Positions 7,977-16,424 of a stretch of 46,433 nucleotides of DNA are shown piece by piece. The notes beneath the pieces were generated by a model, which was not told the DNA's origin, ran no database searches, and saw nothing but the letters and a program-made list of their open reading frames with translations. Each line of letters begins with the position of its first letter. The stretch's first letter is position 1. The stretch comes from Bacteroidales bacterium (GTDB taxonomy: Bacteria; Bacteroidota; Bacteroidia; Bacteroidales; WCHB1-69), in contig JAFTCA010000043.1 of NCBI GenBank assembly GCA_017454945.1, positions 1-46,433 on the forward strand, given 5' to 3'. The position numbers and the translations under genes were made by a program.

Positions 7977-10900
7977 TTATCGGGCAATTGTTTTTAGATC
8001 AAGCGTCTGGTCATAGTCATGCTCATTGTCCAAAGTGTTTAAATAGTGCAGATTGGTGGGTACAGCCACACAATGACGCGCCGTGTCCACAAGGTCTGTG
8101 TCATCGTCGTAAGCATACACCTGCCACTCTTTTTTTACTAGGGCTATCAGTAGTGCCCATTCGCCTTGTCCGCAATGCTTGATGAGCAGTCGGCCGCTTT
8201 CAGGCAGCGTTTGCACAAACTGGCAGAGCTTATCCACACTCTTCAACTGTTGGCGACACGCTTTCTCTACTTCGCGGCCTTTGTAAATATAGTTGTGTAA
8301 AACATTGTCTTTGAAATAGATGATGTCTTCTTCGTGGCGACAAATCTCGTCATATCGTTGTTGGAAGAGGTGGCGTACCAATCGTGCTGTTTCCTTGCAT
8401 TCTTTGCCGTTGCGATACTCGGCATTGTCGGGTGTAATGCGTTGCTCGATGCTGACGCACACTTTGCCGCGACGCAGCAAAGTCTCTTCTTTGGGGAGGA
8501 TGTGGCCGACACCATGAAGCACAATCGGCAAAATGTCAATACCTAACTGCTCGGCCAAATGGAATGCCCCCTGGTGGAAGCGCAATACCGAACAGTCGGC
8601 AGAGCGGGTGCCTTCGGGAAATACCAGGATGGAATAGCCTCTGTCGGTGAGCTCTTTCAGGCGTGGTATGTTCTGCTCGATGCCGTTGGTGAGTGGCAAG
8701 AAATCGGCTCCGCGGACAATGCTGCGGTAGAACGGGAAATTCCATGCCCACGTGTTGGTCAGTGCAATGATGTTCGGCGAGAGCATTAAGGTATAAACCA
8801 GGTCGAAATGCGACTGGTGATTGCAAACGATGACCGCCGGCTTGGAAAAGTCTTCTCCGCAAGGATTGTCCACACGATAGGGCACTTGCGGCATCCCTTT
8901 AGCGATGAAGCGCATCATATTGCGCAAGAGCTTGTGATACTGTTGTTTATGCTTGGGTGTGCGTCCGCGTAACGTGAGGATGAAGAAGGCTGCCAAAGCC
9001 ATGAAAATGGAGCCCAACACAAAGAAGGTGAAAGCATAGACGGTGCGCAGGAAGTTGACCAATGTGATAGGCTGCTTGCGCGGCTTCCCGTTTTTCTGTG
9101 TGAGCCATTTGAAGATGAACGGCGGAATGATATAGGCCATTAGAACAACCGAAAACATGCCCACAACCGTCACTTCGGCCAGTGATTTCATAGCGGGATG
9201 TTTGGCGAAAATCAGCATGCCAATGCCGATGAACATGATGGAAGAGGAGAGGATAATCGAATTCTTGAATTGCGACAGCATGGGGCGCCCGAAGCGATAT
9301 TCGTAGCTTAAGCCTTCGGTGACGAAGATGGAATAGTCATCGCCCATGCCGAAAATGAAAGTGGCCAAGATGATGTTGACAATATTGAAATTGATTCCCG
9401 TGAGGCCCATAATGCCTAAAATCCAGATCCAGGCCACAATGAGCGGAGTGAATGCCAACAGGCTGATTTCCAGTCGCCCAAAGGAGATTAAGAGGAATGC
9501 AAATACGATGAAACCGCAGATGAAAAGCACATAGTCGAAGTCTTTCGAGAGCGCGTTTACCAAGCGCGAAGCAATGGAGCTGTCGGTGAAGGCAAAGATA
9601 TTATCATCGATGTTGTTGAACAGCACCTCTACTTTTTCAGCATCATTCTTGCTTACTTTCAGTAAGTTATATACTAAAAAGTGATGGTCATCTTCTGATA
9701 TGTAATTGGCGGCCATCTCTTCTTTAATTAAGCTAAAGTATTGATGGTCTTGTGTTTGATAATCATTGTTGATGATATCTTTACAGGGTTGGAAGGCGGC
9801 AGGTGTAAAGCCGTTTGCAGTGGCGGCCTTGTCCAAATTTTGAAAGAAACTCTCTTTCTTATCTTGCCAAAATTGATTCCAACGCTCTATCTTTTCTTTT
9901 TGTGTGGCGAAAGATGGGAGAAATTGTCCTACACCATTCAGTTGGCCTTTCCAGAACGAGTGCTTCTGGTACTCTTTCTGTACCAGTTCATTATGTTGCA
10001 GAGCCTCATCCAATGTGCTGCCTTCGGCGATGCAGTAGAGTGTGCGGCTATTAGGGTCGTTTTCAGCTAACAGTTGGTCGAATTTCGCTCGCTGCTCATC
10101 CGTCATATAGTTGATATGATGCATGTTGGTGTCGAAAGTGGTGCGACTGCTGAAGAGGTAAAAAACAACAGTCAACACGACGATGGCCACCATAATCAGG
10201 CTGTAACGTTCTGGGCGGAATTCGGCCACCGACTTGAAGGCCAATTGACGATCCTTGCCTGGATAGTGTTTGCCTAAGAGATGCGGTAAAAATATCAGTA
10301 CAAAGAAGATAGTGCCTATCAGCAGCAGGGCGGCAAACAACCCTAAGTCCTTCATGGCATCCGAACTGATGAACATCAAGCTGATGAAGGCACCCACGGT
10401 TGTGATGTTGCCGGTCAGCAGAGGCGCTGATATGTCTTTGATAATCTGCTCTTTGTCGTCAGTCCGCTTGAAGTGGGAGAGCAGGTGGATGGGGTAGTTG
10501 ATGGCAATGCCTATAATGATGGATGCCACGCCAATGGCAATGAGCGACACGGGATTTTTAACAATGGCAATCACACCTAGGGCAAACAGTCCGCCAGCAA
10601 AGGTGGAGAGCAGGATAAGCAGAATGCTACGCGCATTGCGATAGTAATAGAAGAGAATGGCCACAATAAGCAGTAACGACACGCTGATGGCCATGAAGCT
10701 GTCTTTCTTGATTTGTTGGGCATTGGTGAGAGATATCTCTGCTGCACCAAAACTGCTTATATTTACTTGATGGTTAAGTTCTTCCTCAACTTCTTTTGCA
10801 CATTGCTTGATTTCTTTGATGAGCTGGGCGTTGTTCTTGGTTTCGCTGATGGGGAAGCGGGAAGTGATGACCACAATGGCTTCGTTGCCCTCCTTGTTGA

Positions 10901-11534
10901 AAATGTAGCCGTCTTCAACGTTATAATTGTTGTCGGGGCGGAAGTTGTTGAGGGCTTGTAATAACGGAGCCGAGAAGAATAGCGGGTCTTTTTGGATGAT
11001 GGTGCGCAAGGTGGCTACCGGTGACGAGAGTAATAGCTTGTCGTTGGCCAGTTGCTCACTAATCCGCTCGGGCGTAAGTAGCGTGTCCATGCGGGCATAA
11101 TCGTCCTCAGTCAGGAAATAGGGCATGTTGTCGATGACAAAAGCCGTCAGCTCGTTAATTCTCTCTTGGTCAATCTGATATAACAAATCTTGCATGTATT
11201 GACCGCTATCGACTTCGTTCATCTTTTCGGCAAACAGATCTGCGGCGGTCTCGACAAACTCAACCGCCGATTCTTCTGTTGCATCGGTCGCTGAGTCTGT
11301 CGAAGCGACCGATGCAATATTAACCATAATCTTGTTAGCGGTGCCGATGTGCCCGTAAGCATAGTTGATGCGCTCGTTCTCTTTGTTGTTGGGCAAAAAG
11401 CTGCTGATATCCTCAACAAAGTTGATTCTCAAGGCACTAAGCAGACAGAGCACGGTAAGCAGCGCCAATAGGCCCCACATCACGGCCTTGTGCCGGTTGA
11501 GATATCTGTATAGGTTGAGGAATAGTCTTTTCAT
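7977..11534 (-). CDS. MMPL/RND-type exporter fused to PlsC acyltransferase and Rossmann-like tail
   Basis: A 1185-residue membrane protein with three parts. Residues 1-815 form an MMPL/RND exporter: TM1, a large periplasmic loop (about 40-275), five or six TMs, a second loop (465-665) and a second TM bundle. The proton-relay-like GDDYSIF motif (731-737) is present in the second half, whereas the first half has AINYPIH without acids. Residues 830-1055 form a PlsC acyltransferase with NHQSHFD (H-x4-D, His906-Asp911) and FPEGTRS (972-978). Residues 1060-1185 resemble a degenerate SAM-methyltransferase fold (LIKHCGQGEWALLIAL, then VYAYDDD). MMPL exporters of APE clusters are thought to move the pigment-lipid toward the outer membrane; the fusion suggests acylation and export are coupled. 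The start overlaps the glycosyltransferase stop by 1 nt. Confidence 0.9.
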   Translation of the reverse strand: MKRLFLNLYRYLNRHKAVMWGLLALLTVLCLLSALRINFVEDISSFLPNNKENERINYAYGHIGTANKIMVNIASVASTDSATDATEESAVEFVETAADLFAEKMNEVDSGQYMQDLLYQIDQERINELTAFVIDNMPYFLTEDDYARMDTLLTPERISEQLANDKLLLSSPVATLRTIIQKDPLFFSAPLLQALNNFRPDNNYNVEDGYIFNKEGNEAIVVITSRFPISETKNNAQLIKEIKQCAKEVEEELNHQVNISSFGAAEISLTNAQQIKKDSFMAISVSLLLIVAILFYYYRNARSILLILLSTFAGGLFALGVIAIVKNPVSLIAIGVASIIIGIAINYPIHLLSHFKRTDDKEQIIKDISAPLLTGNITTVGAFISLMFISSDAMKDLGLFAALLLIGTIFFVLIFLPHLLGKHYPGKDRQLAFKSVAEFRPERYSLIMVAIVVLTVVFYLFSSRTTFDTNMHHINYMTDEQRAKFDQLLAENDPNSRTLYCIAEGSTLDEALQHNELVQKEYQKHSFWKGQLNGVGQFLPSFATQKEKIERWNQFWQDKKESFFQNLDKAATANGFTPAAFQPCKDIINNDYQTQDHQYFSLIKEEMAANYISEDDHHFLVYNLLKVSKNDAEKVEVLFNNIDDNIFAFTDSSIASRLVNALSKDFDYVLFICGFIVFAFLLISFGRLEISLLAFTPLIVAWIWILGIMGLTGINFNIVNIILATFIFGMGDDYSIFVTEGLSYEYRFGRPMLSQFKNSIILSSSIMFIGIGMLIFAKHPAMKSLAEVTVVGMFSVVLMAYIIPPFIFKWLTQKNGKPRKQPITLVNFLRTVYAFTFFVLGSIFMALAAFFILTLRGRTPKHKQQYHKLLRNMMRFIAKGMPQVPYRVDNPCGEDFSKPAVIVCNHQSHFDLVYTLMLSPNIIALTNTWAWNFPFYRSIVRGADFLPLTNGIEQNIPRLKELTDRGYSILVFPEGTRSADCSVLRFHQGAFHLAEQLGIDILPIVLHGVGHILPKEETLLRRGKVCVSIEQRITPDNAEYRNGKECKETARLVRHLFQQRYDEICRHEEDIIYFKDNVLHNYIYKGREVEKACRQQLKSVDKLCQFVQTLPESGRLLIKHCGQGEWALLIALVKKEWQVYAYDDDTDLVDTARHCVAVPTNLHYLNTLDNEHDYDQTLDLKTIAR

Positions 11535-12376
11535 TACTTGCTGTTATCTGTCTTTGAATTTTGAATTTCAGACGCGGCACGCCGCGTCTCTACTCTGTTC
11601 TTTGTTCTTTGAATTTTGAATTTCACATGGTGTGCCAGCATCGCCGGATACCCGTAAAGAATGGCAGCAAAGGTGAAATACGCATTCAACAGGCTGATTC
11701 TGAAGAAGTCCCAACCCGGTCGGAAGTGCGACACGCGCTCTTCTTTGGGTGGGTAATAGACATTGATAGGGATCGGTACGATGGGAATGCCGCGCCACGC
11801 TGAGCGTACGAGCAATGCCAACTCCGCTTCATAGCGACTTGACACGAGTTTCATGCGTCCCATTTTACATAGGGGATAGAGTCTGTAGCCTGTTTGTGTG
11901 TCGGGCAACCGCTTGCCAGTTTGTACGGTAAACCAGAAGTTGGAAAAGCGGTTGGCAAAGCTGCTCTTTTGCGGCATGTTTGGCAGGCCAAACTGGCGAC
12001 TGCCCACGATGAGCGTGTTGCTGTGTGTGGTCAGTGCTTCGGCAAAGAGGGGTAGGTCCGTTGCATAGTGCTGTCCGTCGGCATCAAGGGTGATAGCATA
12101 GCTAAACCCTTGTTCCATAGCGTTTTTAAAACCAGTAGTTAAGGCTTTCCCTTTTCCTCTGTTGGTCGTGTGAGTAATGATGGTGACGCTTGAGGGCAGT
12201 GTTTGCAACACTTTAGAGGTTGTGTCAGTTGAGCCGTCGTCAACTACAAGGATATCGTCGCAATAGGCCATCACTTGACGAATTACATCCACCACAGTCT
12301 TGTCGTTGTTGTAGGTCGGAATGACAACACAAACTTTTTCGCGCTTGAAGAGCGCCTTTGTGGCTTCTGCGTTCAT
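11534..12376 (-). CDS. Family 2 glycosyltransferase
   Basis: A 280-residue GT-A enzyme. Visible motifs are VCVVIPTYNN (15-24), VVDDGSTD (nucleotide-sugar binding, 44-51), GKGKALTTGF and the metal-binding DADGQH (about 97-102). A C-terminal amphipathic or membrane-associated helix follows (ISLLNAYFTFAAILYGYPAML). It resembles dolichyl-phosphate-mannose-type GT2 enzymes and is a standard member of Bacteroidetes APE clusters, where it may glycosylate the lipid anchor. It is 4 bp downstream of the FabZ-like gene and overlaps the exporter by 1 nt. Oddly, the last about 30 residues (from KFKIQRTKNRVETRRAAS on) are encoded by the same word repeats and palindrome that fill intergenic spacers, so the original stop codon was probably lost. 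Confidence 0.9.
   Translation of the reverse strand: MNAEATKALFKREKVCVVIPTYNNDKTVVDVIRQVMAYCDDILVVDDGSTDTTSKVLQTLPSSVTIITHTTNRGKGKALTTGFKNAMEQGFSYAITLDADGQHYATDLPLFAEALTTHSNTLIVGSRQFGLPNMPQKSSFANRFSNFWFTVQTGKRLPDTQTGYRLYPLCKMGRMKLVSSRYEAELALLVRSAWRGIPIVPIPINVYYPPKEERVSHFRPGWDFFRISLLNAYFTFAAILYGYPAMLAHHVKFKIQRTKNRVETRRAASEIQNSKTDNSK
11553..11626 (-). repeat. Word repeats and imperfect palindrome inside the glycosyltransferase 3' end
   Basis: Two copies of an AAATTCAAAATTCAAAGA word flank AACAAAGAACAG and a palindrome with 9-bp arms (11570-11578 and 11581-11589, loop AC). The right arm continues into GTCTCTAC, the same edge as the palindrome at 17953-17980. All of this is translated as the glycosyltransferase tail. 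Confidence 0.75.
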
Positions 12377-12380
12377 CTGA

Positions 12381-12755
12381 CTAGGCTTTGCGGAGTGTTA
12401 TGTCGATTTTGGCGAAGACGGTATCGGTGTGCTGCACAATGGCTTTGACCCGATATTCTTGCTCTTCAAGTTCTTCCCATGTTAGCAGATAGTCAAGTTC
12501 GGGTGTCTCATCAGGACGGATGATGTTTAGCAACTTGATGCCTCTGGCTTTGTGTAGCGTATATTCCTGTTGGAGATGATGGGAGAACAGGTCGATGGCC
12601 ATCTGTGTAACACAAACGCCTGGTGCGATAGGGCATCCGGGAAAGTGTCCTTTGAAGATGGGGTGCTCGGGATTGAGCTTTATAGCGAAGCGGGCCGCAT
12701 GGTCCGCGGTCTGTACATTCTGGATGTCAAAAAAAGTATGCAGTAACATGGTCAT
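12381..12755 (-). CDS. FabZ-like hotdog dehydratase (APE dehydratase subunit)
   Basis: A 124-residue single hotdog domain with the FabZ signature GHFPGCPIAPGV; His37 matches the catalytic His. At the position of the FabZ catalytic Glu (PGVLIIEA in FabZ) this protein reads PGVCVTQMA, so Gln51 replaces the acid. By family it would remove water from 3-hydroxyacyl-ACP intermediates to build the conjugated polyene. The partner hotdog protein at 18135-18569 keeps a Glu but lacks HFPG, so the two may form a composite active site. The start overlaps the LolA-like stop (ATGA) and the stop is 4 bp from the glycosyltransferase start. Confidence 0.85.
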   Translation of the reverse strand: MTMLLHTFFDIQNVQTADHAARFAIKLNPEHPIFKGHFPGCPIAPGVCVTQMAIDLFSHHLQQEYTLHKARGIKLLNIIRPDETPELDYLLTWEELEEQEYRVKAIVQHTDTVFAKIDITLRKA

Positions 12756-13393
12756 TTGGTGAAACTGTTGGCAGGTAAAGTCTGGTTGACTTTCTTGTTC
12801 GTGAAAATGAGGGTGGTAGTATCGCCATTGCTCTCATTCAGAATGACTTTCTCAGCCAAGTAATCCTTGCCGTTCAAAACAACGCGAATAGAGGAGTAGT
12901 TGGCTTTGATTCTTTTATTGATGGGCTTTAGAACGGCTATATAACTGCCGTCGTGGCTGTTTTTCAAAAAACTGATGTTAAAGTTGGTGTTGTCGCAAAT
13001 ATTGTCACCGTTAATGGTGTTGATGATCATCTTGCCCAGCTCGTTGAGCATTTTGTTAGGACTGTTGATGGCGCCTTTGTCGGTCAATAGGGAGACTTTC
13101 TGGTCGTCGAACAGCATGGTGAGGGGCTTGGGTGATTTGTACTCCCAGCGCAGTTGGCGCGGCGACTGGTAACAGAAAATGCCTTTCTGGACCACTTTTT
13201 CGGAGAAGAGGGCCGAACTTTTCTCTTGGGTGAAGTTGGCGCTAAGAGTTCGTAACTGTTTGTGAGCCTTGCTCACGGCATTGACCAACTGTGTGCGTTG
13301 CTCGCCCGTAACAGCCACTTCCTGATTGCTTTGCGCAAAAACAAACCCCAGCAAGCAGAATAGAATCAATGATATAATGCCAACTCTTTTCAT
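12752..13393 (-). CDS. LolA-like outer-membrane lipoprotein carrier
   Basis: With the start at 13393 the product is 213 residues and opens with a signal peptide (MKRVGIISLILFCLLGFVFA). An upstream extension to 13495 is open but is encoded by word repeats and would bury the signal peptide, so I reject it. The mature part matches LolA-type carriers: ANFTQEKSSALFSEKVVQKG near the start, then SPRQLRWEYKSP and a series of beta strands forming an open barrel for lipid tails. APE clusters carry a dedicated LolA paralog, expected to shuttle the pigment-lipid through the periplasm. It is coupled to the downstream dehydratase by an ATGA overlap. Confidence 0.85.
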   Translation of the reverse strand: MKRVGIISLILFCLLGFVFAQSNQEVAVTGEQRTQLVNAVSKAHKQLRTLSANFTQEKSSALFSEKVVQKGIFCYQSPRQLRWEYKSPKPLTMLFDDQKVSLLTDKGAINSPNKMLNELGKMIINTINGDNICDNTNFNISFLKNSHDGSYIAVLKPINKRIKANYSSIRVVLNGKDYLAEKVILNESNGDTTTLIFTNKKVNQTLPANSFTK

Positions 13394-13440
13394 CTTTCCG
13401 TTTTCAATTTTCAGTTCTCCGTTCTCATCTCTCATCTCAA
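13394..13440 (-). repeat. GAGATGAGA / GAACGGAGAACTGA word repeats before the LolA-like gene
   Basis: The short spacer consists of the words GAGATGAGA, GAACGGAGAAC and TGAAAATTGAAAACGG read on the minus strand. The same words occupy 16358-16440 and the 3' end of rsmI (37395-37425). They are open in frame with the LolA-like gene, which gives a misleading longer reading frame. Confidence 0.65.
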
Positions 13441-13797
13441 TTAGCCTCTCACAATCAAAAATACACCCACCATCACAATCGCTACTCCAATCCATCGGGT
13501 GAGCGGTACAGCCTCATGGAAAATGAAGTAGGCTGCAAGCAGTCCGATGATATAGCTGATGGACAGCAGCGGGTAGGCGAGACCAAAGGGATAGCGCTTC
13601 AGTACATACATCCATACCAGAAATGCTGCCAACGCACAGACTCCTGCAGCGGCGAATTGCCAGGTGGTGAACACGGTCTTGAAGTAGGACCACGACCAGG
13701 AGAAATCGCCGAACAACTGCACTGAAACCTTCAACAACGACTGTGCGGCTACCAGTAATATTGACTGTATAACGATTAAAATGATTAAAGTTAACAT
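13441..13797 (-). CDS. Small multidrug-resistance/EamA-like membrane protein
   Basis: A 118-residue, very hydrophobic protein with four predicted membrane helices (about 3-22, 45-65, 72-92, 97-116), the layout of the small DMT superfamily (EmrE, ArnE/ArnF-like). A conserved-looking YPLLSISYIIGLLAAYFIFHE segment fits the third and fourth helices. Such small proteins often act as dimers to flip lipids or lipid-linked sugars. Its gene overlaps the end of the fused KS gene by 7 bp, so it is firmly within the operon; flipping a lipid-linked APE intermediate is a plausible but unproven role. Confidence 0.8.
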   Translation of the reverse strand: MLTLIILIVIQSILLVAAQSLLKVSVQLFGDFSWSWSYFKTVFTTWQFAAAGVCALAAFLVWMYVLKRYPFGLAYPLLSISYIIGLLAAYFIFHEAVPLTRWIGVAIVMVGVFLIVRG

Positions 13798-16094
13798 GAT
13801 GATAAAAGGATAAATGAATGGTCTTTATTTTGAAAATGGTTGTAAACCAATATGTTTTTCGGTTTAATGGAAGTATTACACGAAGTGTACAGCAAATGTG
13901 CTGGAATATGCTGCCGTTGCAGCATGACGGCTGCCGTATAGGTTCCAAATGCCGAAGCGCAGTACGATTCGCCGAAGATGTGCTTGTACCAGGCAATGGG
14001 CGTCTGCGGGCAATTCTGCTGTGCAAAACGCAGATAAACCTCGTCATTTTGTTGGTCTCCGTTCAGTCCCATCACAATGGCCGAAATATCATCCATACAG
14101 AGATGTTCTTGGGCAAGAATTTGCAGCAGAGCATCGCTAAGTTGCTGCTCACTTGGGCAGTACAGGGCTTTCATTGCTTTGATGGCACATAAATTACGAC
14201 TGTCGGCCGTGTCGGTGAGTAGCAGATTAACGGAACTGCTCCCCGAAAAAGAGCCTGCGGTGTCGTGGCGGTGTAGGGCGGCTTCGTCTGACGTTGCTTT
14301 CCAGTAGCCGATTTTACCTAACATCTGGAAATAGGAGGGGGTCATCTCTTCGTGTCCGCAGACCATGGCCGAATGGATTTCGCCGAGGTGCATTTGCGTG
14401 AGGGCATCCAGAAGACTGCTGTCGAATGAGGTGCCACGATGCGAGTAGGTGCAGTTGTAGCCGTGGCATTTCAAGTGCAGTGCCATCTGGGAGCTGATGG
14501 TGTTATGTGTGGATTGCATGAACGGGGTCGGGGGGAGGCACTCTTCATCATTGTCGAGCATGGCGTTCAGAAATTTCTCCGTATGCTCGATGCAGCCGAG
14601 ACCTGTTCCTGTGATGATGGCGTCAACCTGCTCTGTTTCACTCTTTTGCATTATATCTACAGCCGTGGCGATGGCGCGCTTGAAGAGTTTGCCCATGCGG
14701 CGTGCCGCCATCGGGTTGATGTATTTGGTGTAGTCGGGCTCTTGCGATGCATTGTTTACTTCGGTTGGAAATACTGGTTGGTCAAACCATTGCTCGTCAA
14801 GGGGTTGCTGGATTGATATTTGCGATACCGCACGGATATATACGGGGTGCGAGGCCGCTTTTGTAGTTGCTATATTGTTGTTTACCTGATGATTAGGTTC
14901 GTAGGATGAAAAGATGCACGAGGAATCGTTGCCGCCAAACCCGAAGGAGTTAGTGAGCACATGACGCAAGTTCACATCGGTGAGCACTTCCGCTACAGGT
15001 CGGAAATTGTGCTCTGCCATAGGGTGTTGATAGTGGAGACTGGCGGGGATAAAGTGGTGTTGCAGGGCAAGGATGCTGATGACGCTCTCCACGCTGCCGG
15101 CGGCACTTGTTGTATGGCCGGTGTAAGCCTTGGTGGATGATACAGGCGGCATTTGGTCGCCAAAGATGCGCATCATGGCAATCCCTTCGCATTCGTCGTT
15201 GTTGGGCGTGCCTGTGCCGTGAGCGTTGATGTAATCGATGTCGGAGGGTTGCAATCCGCTGTTTGCCAATGCTTTTTGCATTGCAAGGAAGGGACCGTCG
15301 CCTTGAGGTGAGGTGGCTGTCTGGTGAAATGCATCGCAACGGTTGGCGTAACCGCTCAACTCGCACAAAATCGGCACATTGCGTCGTTTTGCCGACTCTT
15401 CCGTCTCAATGACCAGATAAGCGGCGCCTTCTCCTAAGTTTAATCCATTGCGTTGAGCATCAAAAGGTTTACATTCTTCTTTATCCAAAATCATCAAGGT
15501 GTTAAAACCGTTGAGATGGAACTTCGACAGACATTCTGTACCGCCAACAACGGCAATCTCCGAAGTGCCGTCCTTGATCAGGTTTGCCCCTAAAATGATG
15601 GCATTAGCGGCTGAAGAACAGGCTGTTGAAATGGTGCTCGTCAGTTGGAACTGCCCTTTGTATTCTTCGGCAATCATCTCGGTGCACGAGCCACAGTCGT
15701 GCATGCCGATATATTCATTCCAGTCGTCATTGTTTTGGAAATCGTGATAGTGAAGTTCACTCTTCTCCATGCCACCGACCGTATTGCCGGAGATGAAGGC
15801 TACTTTATCGGGAAATACCTTGTCCAAATGCGCCTGCTCCAGCGCTTCTTTCATGGCTACGCGTGCCAACAGCGTGGTGCGGTTACAGCGTTTCTCAAGG
15901 GGCATGCCGATGAATTGCTTCAACTCCTCGTCGGTATAGGCCACTTCACCTGCAGGCAAGTCATGGTGCTTGGTCTGCAAAATGTGCAGTTTTCCAATGG
16001 CGCCCTGGCCGCTCAGAAGCCGCTCTATAGTAGCTTCTTTGCCATGCCCCATGGATGTGATTATGCCAAGACCGGTGACGACAATTTTAGGCAT
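13791..16094 (-). CDS. Fused ketosynthase plus KS-like (chain-length-factor-like) protein
   Basis: A 767-residue protein. Residues 1-395 are a FabF-type ketosynthase with a full triad: Cys159 (STACSS), His292 (NAHGTGT) and His327 (TGH), plus Lys322. Residues 415-767 form a second, degenerate thiolase-fold domain: the nucleophile position reads SHRGTSFDSS, with no Cys, and the later His blocks are altered. This is the KS plus chain-length-factor (CLF) arrangement known from type II polyketide synthases, here on one polypeptide, and resembles the ApeO:ApeC heterocomplex of gammaproteobacterial APE systems. It would extend the aryl-primed chain with malonyl units. The start is 3 bp downstream of the ACP stop. 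Confidence 0.88.
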   Translation of the reverse strand: MPKIVVTGLGIITSMGHGKEATIERLLSGQGAIGKLHILQTKHHDLPAGEVAYTDEELKQFIGMPLEKRCNRTTLLARVAMKEALEQAHLDKVFPDKVAFISGNTVGGMEKSELHYHDFQNNDDWNEYIGMHDCGSCTEMIAEEYKGQFQLTSTISTACSSAANAIILGANLIKDGTSEIAVVGGTECLSKFHLNGFNTLMILDKEECKPFDAQRNGLNLGEGAAYLVIETEESAKRRNVPILCELSGYANRCDAFHQTATSPQGDGPFLAMQKALANSGLQPSDIDYINAHGTGTPNNDECEGIAMMRIFGDQMPPVSSTKAYTGHTTSAAGSVESVISILALQHHFIPASLHYQHPMAEHNFRPVAEVLTDVNLRHVLTNSFGFGGNDSSCIFSSYEPNHQVNNNIATTKAASHPVYIRAVSQISIQQPLDEQWFDQPVFPTEVNNASQEPDYTKYINPMAARRMGKLFKRAIATAVDIMQKSETEQVDAIITGTGLGCIEHTEKFLNAMLDNDEECLPPTPFMQSTHNTISSQMALHLKCHGYNCTYSHRGTSFDSSLLDALTQMHLGEIHSAMVCGHEEMTPSYFQMLGKIGYWKATSDEAALHRHDTAGSFSGSSSVNLLLTDTADSRNLCAIKAMKALYCPSEQQLSDALLQILAQEHLCMDDISAIVMGLNGDQQNDEVYLRFAQQNCPQTPIAWYKHIFGESYCASAFGTYTAAVMLQRQHIPAHLLYTSCNTSIKPKNILVYNHFQNKDHSFILLSSC

Positions 16095-16097
16095 CGT

Positions 16098-16355
16098 TTA
16101 TTTCGTTCTGTGTTCGTTAATGTATTCGGCCATTACACGTACCGACTTGAAGATCTCCTTGCCTTCATTGGCGTTTTTCAACTTGATACCGTAGTTTTTC
16201 TCAAGCAGCACAATCAGTTCCAATGCATCGATGGAATCCAACCCCAAACCTTCGCCAAACAAAGGAGCGTTCTCGTCAATGTCTTCGGGTTTCATGCCTT
16301 CCAAATTCAACACATCGATAATTTCTTCTTTTAATTTGTTGATTAATTCTTCCAT
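16098..16355 (-). CDS. Acyl carrier protein (APE ACP 2)
   Basis: An 85-residue acidic four-helix ACP. The phosphopantetheine attachment motif is GLGLDSIDALEL with Ser41. It carries the growing polyene chain for the KS-CLF protein encoded 3 bp downstream. It differs from the other ACP at 20683-20931, and APE systems commonly use two ACPs. It starts just after a repeat-filled spacer (16358-16424). Confidence 0.93.
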   Translation of the reverse strand: MEELINKLKEEIIDVLNLEGMKPEDIDENAPLFGEGLGLDSIDALELIVLLEKNYGIKLKNANEGKEIFKSVRVMAEYINEHRTK

Positions 16356-16357
16356 TG

Positions 16358-16424
16358 GTTTTATATTTAATTATTTAACTCTCAATATCTTATCTCTCAT
16401 CTCTCATCTCTCCGTTCTCCGTTC
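16358..16424 (-). repeat. GAGATGAGA / GAACGGAGAACGGAGA word repeats
   Basis: The 69-bp spacer between the KS-like gene and the ACP gene is built from GAACGG and GAGATGAGA words and an AT-rich end. The stop codon of the upstream KS-like gene lies at the edge of the first word (GGAGAGATGA). Confidence 0.65.

Noticed and set aside
13394..13495. Upstream extension of the LolA-like protein
   Set aside because: It overlaps the SMR-like gene, is encoded partly by word repeats and would place the signal peptide internally.
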